Numbered from the stretch's first letter, positions 1 through 5,523 are shown. The stretch is DNA of 5,602 nt from Clostridia bacterium (GCA_017420845.1 JAFQOC010000259.1:1-5602), one strand, 5' to 3'. Program-made: numbers and translations. The notes: generated from the letters alone by a model not told the origin.

Positions 1-8
1 GGATTCGT

Positions 9-18
9 TATACAGTAT
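9..18 (+). promoter_or_regulatory. Possible -10 element upstream of the sigma factor gene
   Basis: TATACA at 9-14 matches four of six bases of the vegetative -10 consensus and lies about 40 bases before the start codon. It overlaps a small palindrome, ATAC-A-GTAT (10-18). Any -35 element would fall outside the window, so this is only a candidate. The sigma gene could equally be transcribed from further upstream. Confidence 0.2.
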
Positions 19-36
19 GAAGGACAAAAACGACCG

Positions 37-44
37 AAAGGAGG
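37..44 (+). promoter_or_regulatory. Ribosome binding site fixing the GTG start of the sigma factor
   Basis: AAAGGAGG is a near-perfect Shine-Dalgarno sequence ending nine bases before GTG at 54. The reading frame is closed upstream by TGA at 18-20, and no ATG or TTG lies between that stop and 54. The GTG is therefore the natural start. Confidence 0.8.
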
Positions 45-53
45 AGCGTCACC

Positions 54-614
54 GTGCAACACCATGAAGACTACATACTGGATCTTTATTTTCTGCGTGA
101 CGAGCGCGCCGTCACCGAGACCCAACGGGAATACGGAAGCTTTTGCCTGGATCTTGCCCTCCGCATTCTGGGGCGGAGCAACCGCGAGGACGCCGAGGAA
201 TGCGTCAACGACGCCTACCTGGCCCTGTGGCGCAGCATCCCTCCCAAGCGCCCCAAGCCCCTGAAGGCCTACCTGGCCGCTGTCCTTCGCAATCTCGCCA
301 TTGACCGCTACCGAAAGAACCGTCGGCGGGCAAATATGCGAGAGCTGGAGGAGGCCGCTTTGGAGCTGTCCCCCGCCATTTGGGTGCCCGACTCCGCCGA
401 GGAGGAGCTGAAGCATTTGCTCTCAGATTTCCTCCGCGGTCTCCCCGAGAACGAGCGCAACCTCTTCATGGGGCGCTACTGGCATGGCTATTCGGTCAAG
501 CTTTTGGCGAAGCACTACGAGCTGACCCCCAATGCCGTGACCAAGCGGCTGGGGGGCACCCGGGAGAAGCTACGCGGCTATCTCAACGAAAGGGGATACC
601 GAATTGAAGAATAA
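54..614 (+). CDS. RNA polymerase sigma factor, sigma-70 family (ECF-like)
   Basis: This 186-residue protein has the two-domain layout of an extracytoplasmic-function-type sigma factor. Region 2 covers about residues 9-90. It includes the acidic region-2.2-like stretch DAEECVNDAYLALW (46-59), expected to contact core RNA polymerase, and the helix LKAYLAAVLRNLAIDRYRK (70-88), which fits regions 2.3-2.4 that melt and read the -10 element. A variable linker (91-125) leads to region 4 (about 128-177): LPENERNLFMGRYW, then a helix-turn-helix (VKLLAKHYELTPNAVTKRL) expected to read the -35 element. No extra domain such as SnoaL is present. The length is typical for ECF sigmas and both regions look intact. 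Translation starts at GTG behind a strong ribosome binding site. The next gene, 98 bases downstream, encodes a single-pass membrane protein, the usual arrangement for a sigma factor and its membrane-bound regulator. The ECF subgroup and target promoters cannot be told from this window. Confidence 0.93.
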   Translation: MQHHEDYILDLYFLRDERAVTETQREYGSFCLDLALRILGRSNREDAEECVNDAYLALWRSIPPKRPKPLKAYLAAVLRNLAIDRYRKNRRRANMRELEEAALELSPAIWVPDSAEEELKHLLSDFLRGLPENERNLFMGRYWHGYSVKLLAKHYELTPNAVTKRLGGTREKLRGYLNERGYRIEE

Positions 615-696
615 ACTCTTCCATTCAACGTTTTGCATTCTTCGCTGCCGAATCGACGCCGATGTTGCGTGGCAAAACCGGTCCCCATTCCATAGG

Positions 697-703
697 AAAG
701 GAG
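697..703 (+). promoter_or_regulatory. Ribosome binding site selecting the ATG at 713
   Basis: AAAGGAGAT ends about eight bases before the ATG at 713. The frame also contains an earlier ATG at 662, which would add 17 residues, but no comparable purine-rich site precedes it. In addition, MKKPTDKDLR is a natural N-terminus for a membrane protein with a short cytoplasmic tail. The ATG at 713 is preferred. Confidence 0.75.
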
Positions 704-712
704 ATTACATCC

Positions 713-3379
713 ATGAAGAAACCAACCGATAAAGACCTCCGCTTATACGCAAGCCTGTCCGACGTGGACAGCGACCTGATCCTGGACAGCGCCATTCCTA
801 CGGGAGCCACGGGGAGATCCCGCACTTCCCTGTGGGCTTCCTTGCGCCGTCCCCAATATGCCTCGGTGGCTCTGGCCGCCCTGCTTCTGACCCTGACCGT
901 GGTGGCTCTGTTGGTCACGGGCATCACGAAAGGACCCAAGACCGAGCCTACCCCCCACGGCCCCTCCACTACCCCCGCCGATCCCATCGGGTCGGTCAAG
1001 ACCCCCACCGTCGAGGACGCCGCCGCCCTGCGCAAGGGTATGAGCTTTACCGAGCTGGTGTCCATCATGGGGAATGATTATACCCAAGACGGCCGCCGCT
1101 ACACCTTCACGCTGGACACGGGGGAGCAGTTGGCCGTGGACACCGAGATCGTTTACAGCATTTCCAGCGCGGGCGGAGGCTCCCGCGTCACGGGCTTTGA
1201 GTGGCTGGGGAGCGCGGGGAAGATTTATAATCCCATGGGGATTCCCGCCGAGGTCCTGAAAAAGCTGCAGGACTACGCCACCGATACGGTGATCCCCATA
1301 TACGCCATGAGCTCCCTGATCGGGCAGTACGACAGTGCCACCCCTCCCACGCTGGACGAGATACTGAAGGACGCCGAGGTGCGCTATCTTCGCACGGGTG
1401 CCGATGGCGAGACCGCTCTGCTGGACGGAGAGGGTCACGGCGCGGGTGGATATATGCAAGGTGAAGCGTTTTCCTTCCTTGAGGACGTCTCGGCCCTGTT
1501 CGATGACTCGGTACGGGTCAAGGGCTACTACCCCATTATGACCTCATTCGTGTCCGAAGGGGGGGCAATCTACCTCCAAACCTCCATAGGTGACTATATT
1601 CTGTACCTACACGAAGATGTAATTTTCGTTCTCGAGGGCGATGACCCGCCTGCCAATGACCCTGTTCCCTACCTGCTGCCGGTGGGTGTGTTCCATCGGT
1701 TTGCCTACGGTATGGTGGATCAATCCGTGCACTACGGATTCGGATGGGCTTTCACCGAGGAGCGCATGGCCATCATTGAGCCCTACAAAATGACGGCGGA
1801 GGGCTACCAAAAGCCTGTCAACATCGCCACCCCCGAGGCCGCCGAGCAGATCAAGGTGGGCGATAGGATCACCGATCTCACCGAGACCCTGGGCGTCTGC
1901 CGCCGTTGCGCCGCGACGAGAGTCCTGCATTACGACCAAGAAAGCGGAGAGTATATACTGCCCACTCCCCTTCCCTTGGGACTCCATTACTGGGAGCTGA
2001 CCGACGGCAGCGGGCTTATGATCTACGCCGACACGGGAACCTCTGTCACCGACGAATCCTCGTCCGTGGTCTATCTGGATTTCCATATTACCTGCAAGGA
2101 GCGGGTGGACGCCGCTGTTCTGGATGACATGGGTACGCCTACGCTGGGGACCTGTGCTTTGATCACCGAGGGGATGGAGCGATCCGTTGTGCACGCCATT
2201 CTGGGCGAGCCTTTGACCTTCAACTGGAGCGCTGAAAACTCCAACTTCGTCTGGAAATGGATGGAGGACGGTCAGGCGCACACCCTGCGGGTCTACTGGT
2301 CAGGCAGCCAATCCGATCCTGCTCTCTCGGTTGCCTCCGTGGAGTATTCCGTAATGACCATAGAGGAAGCGGTCGAAGAGATACGGGGAGGCATATCCTT
2401 CGCGGATATTGTGGCGCGGCTTGGCCCTTGCCGCGACGGTCACGAGGTGGATTACTGGGGTGGAACAAGTCCGAACGGCTACCATTTCTGGGAGCTTCCC
2501 GACGGCCGCTGTCTGGCGGCCTACGTGGGGTATAATATCCCTGCTCTGGCAGATCCCTTTGGGATGACCTACGAGAATCATTTCAATATGTCCGTCATGC
2601 AGATCCTGTGGTTGGATTCCGAGGAGGAAATAGAGGCCATTGGTACCCCGAGCCTGTCCCGGGCCCAATGCATCGAGGCGGGAATGAAGCCCGCAGTCGT
2701 AAAGGCTCTCATGGGTGAGCCCACGACTACGGTTTCCACTTTGGCCTCCATCTGGGAATGGAGTGAGGACGGTAAGACCTATACCTGCACCGTTTACCTG
2801 CAAAACAACCGCCCCGAGGGCCTTTTCCAGAATTTCGATTCGGTTTCCCGCTGTGAGATCACCGAGGGGACGCTGTCCTCTCTGCCCATCCCCGACAAAA
2901 AGCCTACCCCCGAGGACGCCGCGCGGGTTACCGAGGGCATGACTGCCTCTGATCTGATCAAGCTCATGGGCAGCCGTGTACAGCGTACCACTCTGGTGGA
3001 TGCCGAGCTGTATTGCTGGACTCTCTCCGACGGTCGTGCATTCTGCGCGCTGACCGAGGGGGACATGACTCACCCCGAGCAGGATGAGCGGGTGGTGACC
3101 TACACCTTCTACCGCGCGTCCATGGAGGACGTGTCGGTCTCCACAGCGGAGAATATGGAGGCTGTCACCGAGGGCATGAGTTTGTCTGCGGTGCTCGCTT
3201 TGTTGGGCACGGAGAATTGGGAAGAGGATTACGATTACCCTTCCTCCTATACAGTCATGTGGTCAACGCCTGAAGGGGCGTGGTGGGAAATTACAGCCAC
3301 CTTTGAGGCTGTCCATCATCCCGAAACCAACCGCTATCGGGCCTACGCCACCTACGTCCATATTGAACGGTTGGAATAA
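713..3379 (+). CDS. Single-pass membrane protein with multiple BamE/SmpA-like repeats, putative sigma-factor regulator
   Basis: I do not recognise this 888-residue protein as a named gene. Residues 1-48 form a short polar tail (acidic LSDVDSDLILDSA at 15-27), then RR at 45-46. A strong hydrophobic helix (about 49-71) follows, so the tail is probably cytoplasmic and the rest outside. There is no lipobox or zinc-binding anti-sigma motif; the tail has no cysteine. After a Pro/Thr-rich linker (74-98) comes one small repeat (97-165), a unique domain (about 166-372), then six more repeats (373-465, 475-548, 549-637, 644-717, 731-800, 808-888). Each repeat has an entry helix, a GM or equivalent turn, an amphipathic helix ending in LLG/LMGEP, and strands with W-x-x-x-DG. 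This resembles the helix-helix-strand pattern of BamE/SmpA/BLIP-like domains, an assignment from pattern only. Placement after a sigma gene suggests an anti-sigma or co-regulator role. It could instead be a surface or envelope-binding protein in the regulated operon. Confidence 0.85.
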   Translation: MKKPTDKDLRLYASLSDVDSDLILDSAIPTGATGRSRTSLWASLRRPQYASVALAALLLTLTVVALLVTGITKGPKTEPTPHGPSTTPADPIGSVKTPTVEDAAALRKGMSFTELVSIMGNDYTQDGRRYTFTLDTGEQLAVDTEIVYSISSAGGGSRVTGFEWLGSAGKIYNPMGIPAEVLKKLQDYATDTVIPIYAMSSLIGQYDSATPPTLDEILKDAEVRYLRTGADGETALLDGEGHGAGGYMQGEAFSFLEDVSALFDDSVRVKGYYPIMTSFVSEGGAIYLQTSIGDYILYLHEDVIFVLEGDDPPANDPVPYLLPVGVFHRFAYGMVDQSVHYGFGWAFTEERMAIIEPYKMTAEGYQKPVNIATPEAAEQIKVGDRITDLTETLGVCRRCAATRVLHYDQESGEYILPTPLPLGLHYWELTDGSGLMIYADTGTSVTDESSSVVYLDFHITCKERVDAAVLDDMGTPTLGTCALITEGMERSVVHAILGEPLTFNWSAENSNFVWKWMEDGQAHTLRVYWSGSQSDPALSVASVEYSVMTIEEAVEEIRGGISFADIVARLGPCRDGHEVDYWGGTSPNGYHFWELPDGRCLAAYVGYNIPALADPFGMTYENHFNMSVMQILWLDSEEEIEAIGTPSLSRAQCIEAGMKPAVVKALMGEPTTTVSTLASIWEWSEDGKTYTCTVYLQNNRPEGLFQNFDSVSRCEITEGTLSSLPIPDKKPTPEDAARVTEGMTASDLIKLMGSRVQRTTLVDAELYCWTLSDGRAFCALTEGDMTHPEQDERVVTYTFYRASMEDVSVSTAENMEAVTEGMSLSAVLALLGTENWEEDYDYPSSYTVMWSTPEGAWWEITATFEAVHHPETNRYRAYATYVHIERLE
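857..925 (+). other. Transmembrane helix of the repeat protein
   Basis: Residues 49-71 are an uninterrupted run of Ala, Leu, Val and Thr without charge, long enough to span the membrane once. Arg45-Arg46 on the N-terminal side and the absence of nearby positive charge until Lys73 favour the N-terminus inside. No other hydrophobic stretch of this quality occurs in the protein. Confidence 0.85.
1001..1207 (+). repeat. First exported BamE/SmpA-like repeat (R1)
   Basis: Residues 97-165 begin TPTVEDAAALRKGMSF, continue with TELVSIMG, and end in a strand pair around YTFTLDTGEQLAV. The same order (TP...EDAA..GM....L...MG...DG) recurs at residues 731-780 as PTPEDAARVTEGM, ASDLIKLMG and WTLSDGRAFCAL. 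These are therefore the first and sixth members of one repeat family, separated by about 630 residues. Confidence 0.65.
1208..1828 (+). other. Unique non-repeat domain inside the exported part
   Basis: Residues 166-372 interrupt the repeat series and show no GM/LLG/W-DG pattern. The stretch is rich in aromatic and acidic residues. It contains a Gly-rich turn (GEGHGAGGYMQG, 239-250), a hydrophobic strand pair (GGAIYLQT and DYILYLHEDVIFVLEG, 283-309) and a Pro-rich turn (DDPPANDPVPY). I do not recognise a family. It could be the ligand-binding or partner-binding domain. Confidence 0.45.
1829..2863 (+). repeat. Tandem A-B doublet repeats (R2-R3 and R4-R5)
   Basis: Four units form two copies of an alternating pair. 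The A units (373-465 and 549-637) share an Ala/Glu-rich entry helix, GVC or GPC at 394-396 and 571-573, and the strands HYWELTDG or HFWELPDG. The B units (475-548 and 644-717) share GTPTLGTCALITEGM or GTPSLSRAQCIEAGM, then VVHAILGEP or VVKALMGEP, and FVWKWMEDG or WEWSEDG. The offsets are 176 residues (A to A) and 169 residues (B to B). This implies that a pair, not a single unit, was duplicated. The resemblance is clear in protein and largely eroded in DNA, so the duplication is old. Confidence 0.7.
2903..3376 (+). repeat. C-terminal repeats R6 and R7
   Basis: R6 (residues 731-800) has PTPEDAARVTEGM, ASDLIKLMG and CWTLSDGRAFCAL and looks like an A-type unit. R7 (808-888) has AENMEAVTEGM, LSAVLALLG and MWSTPEGAWWEIT and ends the protein. 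Both carry the almost identical VTEGM turn, which is also nearly identical in DNA (accgagggcatga at 2931-2943, accgagggcatgag at 3167-3180), so these two may be the most recently separated units. R7 has lost the DG that follows the Trp in the other units (PEG instead). Confidence 0.6.
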
Positions 3380-3385
3380 CCCCTC

Positions 3386-3409
3386 AGCCCCCGCCCTTCG
3401 GCGGGGGCT
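3386..3409 (+). terminator. Hairpin terminator after the sigma/repeat-protein operon
   Basis: A perfect 10-base-pair, very GC-rich stem (AGCCCCCGCC, 3386-3395; GGCGGGGGCT, 3400-3409) with a CTTC loop starts seven bases after the stop codon at 3379. The following tract, TCTCTGT, is only moderately T-rich. No T-tract exists on the minus strand, so the hairpin mainly serves the plus-strand operon. It sits nine bases from the end of the convergent ferritin-like gene and may also block read-through from that side. Confidence 0.8.
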
Positions 3410-3417
3410 TCTCTGTA

Positions 3418-3897
3418 TCAGATCTTCTGCAAAAGGCTTTCCAGTGCCACGTAATGCTCCCGCTCCTTTCGTATGATCTCCCGCAGCTCCGAAATCACCG
3501 TCTCATCCCGCGCGGCGGCGGACAGGGACTCCAGCTCGGTGACCGACGCCGCCTCGGCCTGGAGGTCCTGGCGGAGCATCCGCCGCACCACGGGCAGGGC
3601 GCGGCAGGAGGCGTCCCCCGACAAGTCGATCCGCGGGGTCCGCATCCGCATGGTCACGCCGGGATCCCCGCCTAAAGCGCGGATGAGACGGCCTAAGGTG
3701 TGAAAGTGGGCCATATCCTCCCGCGAAAGTCGCAGGAACAGCTCCGAGGCCTCGGTGTCCAGTCCCTCGGTGAGGAGGTGCTGGTAGGTGTAGGTGATGA
3801 CCTGGTTCAGCTCGTCGTTGTATGCCCGCATCATGCGGGCGGCGAGGCGGGGGTCGGGACGGATGGAGGGGGCGGGGGTGGAGTAGGGTTGGTTCAT
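3418..3897 (-). CDS. Ferritin-like (four-helix, di-metal) protein
   Basis: This 159-residue protein is all-helical, with a ferritin-like ligand pattern. Helix 1 has Glu29 (AYNDELNQVITYTYQHLL). Helix 2 (about 50-76) has EDMAH, giving Asp61 and His64, and ends LGRLIRALGGDP, a signature common in small clostridial ferritin-like proteins. Helix 3 has Glu115 (LQAEAASVTELESL). Helix 4 has E-R-E-H with Glu145 and His148. Six residues therefore match a di-iron or di-manganese site; the one oddity is Asp61 where ExxH is usual. There is no rubredoxin domain, so it is not a classical rubrerythrin. A role in metal handling or peroxide defence, or a CotJC-like spore coat role, is plausible but not shown. 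The start at 3897 is chosen because AAGGAGG lies five bases upstream. An in-frame ATG at 3960 would add 21 poorly structured residues. It is a single-gene unit, convergent with the left operon and divergent from the mutase. Confidence 0.85.
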   Translation of the reverse strand: MNQPYSTPAPSIRPDPRLAARMMRAYNDELNQVITYTYQHLLTEGLDTEASELFLRLSREDMAHFHTLGRLIRALGGDPGVTMRMRTPRIDLSGDASCRALPVVRRMLRQDLQAEAASVTELESLSAAARDETVISELREIIRKEREHYVALESLLQKI

Positions 3898-3902
3898 GGG
3901 AG

Positions 3903-3909
3903 CCTCCTT
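3903..3909 (-). promoter_or_regulatory. Ribosome binding site of the ferritin-like gene
   Basis: On the minus strand AAGGAGG precedes ATG at 3897 by five bases, an excellent Shine-Dalgarno match. It decides against the upstream in-frame ATG at 3960. No convincing promoter for this gene is visible on the minus strand; the best candidate, ATGACG (-35) with CATATC (-10), is poor. Confidence 0.8.
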
Positions 3910-3975
3910 GTGTGGATGTGTTGCCAACAGGATATGCGGGTCAGAGAGTTTTTGCGTCATTTTCCACCCGCCCCC

Positions 3976-4004
3976 TTGACTTTTGTCATAATTTGCGGTA
4001 CAAT
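3976..4004 (+). promoter_or_regulatory. Sigma-A type promoter of the mutase gene
   Basis: TTGACT (3976-3981) and TACAAT (3999-4004) each match five of six consensus bases and are separated by exactly 17 bases. Transcription should begin near 4011, giving a leader of about 44 bases before the ATG at 4055. The -35 box overlaps a small inverted repeat, TGAC-TTTT-GTCA (3977-3988). This is the strongest promoter in the window. Confidence 0.88.
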
Positions 4005-4020
4005 AGACATGAACAACCTA

Positions 4021-4046
4021 CCTCCCTTTGGGGGGATCATAAGGAG
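4021..4046 (+). promoter_or_regulatory. Leader hairpin and ribosome binding site of the mutase gene
   Basis: AAGGAG (4041-4046) lies eight bases before the ATG at 4055 and sets the start. Just upstream, CCTCCC-TTT-GGGGGG (4021-4035) can fold into a six-pair hairpin with a three-base loop and one G-T pair. The CTCC in its left arm could alternatively pair with GGAG of the binding site, so the two structures would compete. The binding site itself is certain; any regulatory role of the hairpin is speculative. Confidence 0.55.
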
Positions 4047-4054
4047 AGCTTACC

Positions 4055-5479
4055 ATGATCCAATTCGGCACGGGCGGCTGGCGCGCCGTCATCGGTTCTG
4101 ACTTTATTGAGAGAAATATCTGCCTTGTCACCGAGGGTATCTGCGCCCTCATGAAAGAGGAGAACAAAACGGATAAGCCCATCATCGTGGGATACGACCA
4201 CCGTTTTCTGTCAGACGTGGCGGCCAAGTGGATGGCCGAGGTATTTGCGGCCTATGGCGTCACCGTATGGTTCATGAACCGCTCGGCACCCACTCCTCTG
4301 GTCATGCATACCGTCAAGCGGCAAGGTCTGTACTACGGTGTGGAGATCACCGCCAGCCATAATCCCTCCTCCTACAACGGCATCAAGCTCATTGTCGAGG
4401 AGGGGCGTGACGCTCCCCTTGAGACCACGGCGCGCCTGGAGGCGTTGATTGCCGAGATCGAGGCTCGGGACGTTCCTTCTCCCCGTGTGCCCTTTGATAA
4501 GGCCTGCGAGCAGGGGCTGGTGATCTACCGCAAGAATCCCTTCAACGATTTCATCGACGACATTCTCGCGGTGCTGGATATTCCCACCATCCGTGAGCAC
4601 GGCGCCCGCGTTCTCTTCGATCCCATGTACGGCTCGGGCACCTATCCCCTCATGGTCATCCTCTGCACCGCCCGCTGTACCGTGGACATGATCCACAACA
4701 CCCGTGACGCCCACTTCGGCGGTCATCACCCCGCGCCCTCGGTGGCGGGGCTGGCTGAGCTCCGCACCCGCGTGGTGGCAGGGAAGTATGAGCTGGGTAT
4801 CGCCTTTGACGGGGACGGCGACCGCCTGGGCATCATTGACGGAAACGGCCGCTACCTCAATGCCAACGAGATCCTGGTCATGCTCTACTGGTACCTCCAC
4901 GAGGTCAAGGGCTGGCGCGGCCCCGTGGTACGTAATCTGGCCACTACCCATATGCTGGACGTCATGGCCGCTGACTTCGGCGAGGCCTGCTATGAGGTTC
5001 CCGTGGGATTTAAGTACATATCAGCGGGAATCGACGCCCACGACGCCATTCTGGGCGGCGAGTCCTCGGGAGGCTTGACCGTCCGCGGTCATATCCACGG
5101 CAAGGACTCCATCTACGCCGCCTCCCTGTTCGTGGAGATGATTTCGGCGGTGGGGAAATCCCCCTCTGAGATCATGGACACGCTGGAGCGCAAGTACGGT
5201 CATTTTGAAATGGTAGAGGACAATATTACCTTCACCCTTGAGCAGAAGTCTACGGTGAACCGCATCATCTTTGAGGAGAAGAGGGTCCCCTTCTTTGGCA
5301 AGCCCGTGACCCGTGTCAGCTACGAGGACGGGTGTAAGGTTTACTTCGCGGATAACAGCTTCGTCATCTGCCGCTTCTCGGGTACCGAGCCCCTGCTCCG
5401 TATCTTCGCCGAGGCGGGGGATGCGGCTACCGCCAAGGGCTATATTGAGGCCTTCCGCGATCTTTTGGCGCTGGAATAA
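4055..5479 (+). CDS. Phosphoglucomutase/phosphomannomutase family protein (alpha-D-phosphohexomutase)
   Basis: This 474-residue cytoplasmic enzyme interconverts hexose 1- and 6-phosphates through a phosphoserine, linking glycolysis to glycogen, cell-wall and surface-sugar precursors. All four family motifs are present. The substrate-entry start is FGTGGWR (4-10). The catalytic loop is TASHNPSSYNGIK (99-111) with phosphoserine Ser101. The magnesium loop is DGDGDR (252-257). The sugar-specificity loop is GGESSGG (334-340), and the phosphate-binding loop is RFSGTEPLLR (440-449). ESSG in the specificity loop fits glucose or mannose phosphates and argues against phosphoglucosamine mutase (GlmM), which has a GEQSGH-type loop. 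The length matches the compact bacterial PGM/PMM group rather than long clostridial phosphoglucomutases. It has its own sigma-A promoter and appears monocistronic within the window, followed by non-coding palindromic sequence. Glucose cannot be distinguished from mannose preference by sequence alone, so no symbol (pgm, manB) is assigned. Confidence 0.95.
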   Translation: MIQFGTGGWRAVIGSDFIERNICLVTEGICALMKEENKTDKPIIVGYDHRFLSDVAAKWMAEVFAAYGVTVWFMNRSAPTPLVMHTVKRQGLYYGVEITASHNPSSYNGIKLIVEEGRDAPLETTARLEALIAEIEARDVPSPRVPFDKACEQGLVIYRKNPFNDFIDDILAVLDIPTIREHGARVLFDPMYGSGTYPLMVILCTARCTVDMIHNTRDAHFGGHHPAPSVAGLAELRTRVVAGKYELGIAFDGDGDRLGIIDGNGRYLNANEILVMLYWYLHEVKGWRGPVVRNLATTHMLDVMAADFGEACYEVPVGFKYISAGIDAHDAILGGESSGGLTVRGHIHGKDSIYAASLFVEMISAVGKSPSEIMDTLERKYGHFEMVEDNITFTLEQKSTVNRIIFEEKRVPFFGKPVTRVSYEDGCKVYFADNSFVICRFSGTEPLLRIFAEAGDAATAKGYIEAFRDLLALE

Positions 5480-5503
5480 AATTGCAGTTTATCGGTGAGT
5501 TGG

Positions 5504-5519
5504 GTTGCGACGACGCAAC
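5504..5519. repeat. Short palindrome downstream of the mutase gene
   Basis: GTTGCG-ACGA-CGCAAC forms a perfect six-pair stem with a four-base loop. It starts 24 bases after the mutase stop and stands immediately before the larger hairpin at 5524. No T-run follows, so it is not a terminator by itself. It looks like the first part of a composite palindromic element. Confidence 0.55.
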
Positions 5520-5523
5520 GGGG

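Noticed and set aside
662..712. ATG at 662 as the start of the repeat membrane protein
   Set aside because: It has no purine-rich binding site at suitable distance, whereas ATG at 713 has AAAGGAGA about eight bases upstream.
743..1459. Long open frame on the minus strand opposite the repeat protein (238 codons)
   Set aside because: It is Gly/Gln/His/Arg-rich with low complexity, has no domain pattern, and lies wholly antisense to a clear coding frame. GC-rich third positions open such shadow frames.
2300..3073. Minus-strand open frame opposite the repeat region (257 codons)
   Set aside because: It shows the same antisense-shadow character, and its composition mirrors the complementary codons of the real gene. 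No ribosome binding site or motif supports it. The frames at 1607-2281 and 625-1068 are rejected for the same reason.
3898..3960. ATG at 3960 as the start of the ferritin-like protein
   Set aside because: The added 21 residues do not look like part of a ferritin helix. AAGGAGG stands directly before the ATG at 3897, and the longer form would start only 16 bases from the mutase -35 box.
3700..4101. Plus-strand frame across the divergent intergenic region (133 codons)
   Set aside because: It overlaps the ferritin-like gene antisense, the mutase promoter and the mutase start. Its product is low-complexity Gly/Val, and a leader peptide beginning near 3916 would be cut by the promoter itself.
4127..4142. 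VTEGI in the mutase as a relative of the VTEGM repeat motif
   Set aside because: The DNA resemblance (accgaggg) is a five-residue coincidence inside the normal N-terminal helix of the mutase; no other part of the repeat follows.
4211..4951. Minus-strand open frame opposite the mutase gene (246 codons)
   Set aside because: The plus strand carries all catalytic motifs of the mutase here. The antisense product is Gly/Val/His-rich without recognisable features.
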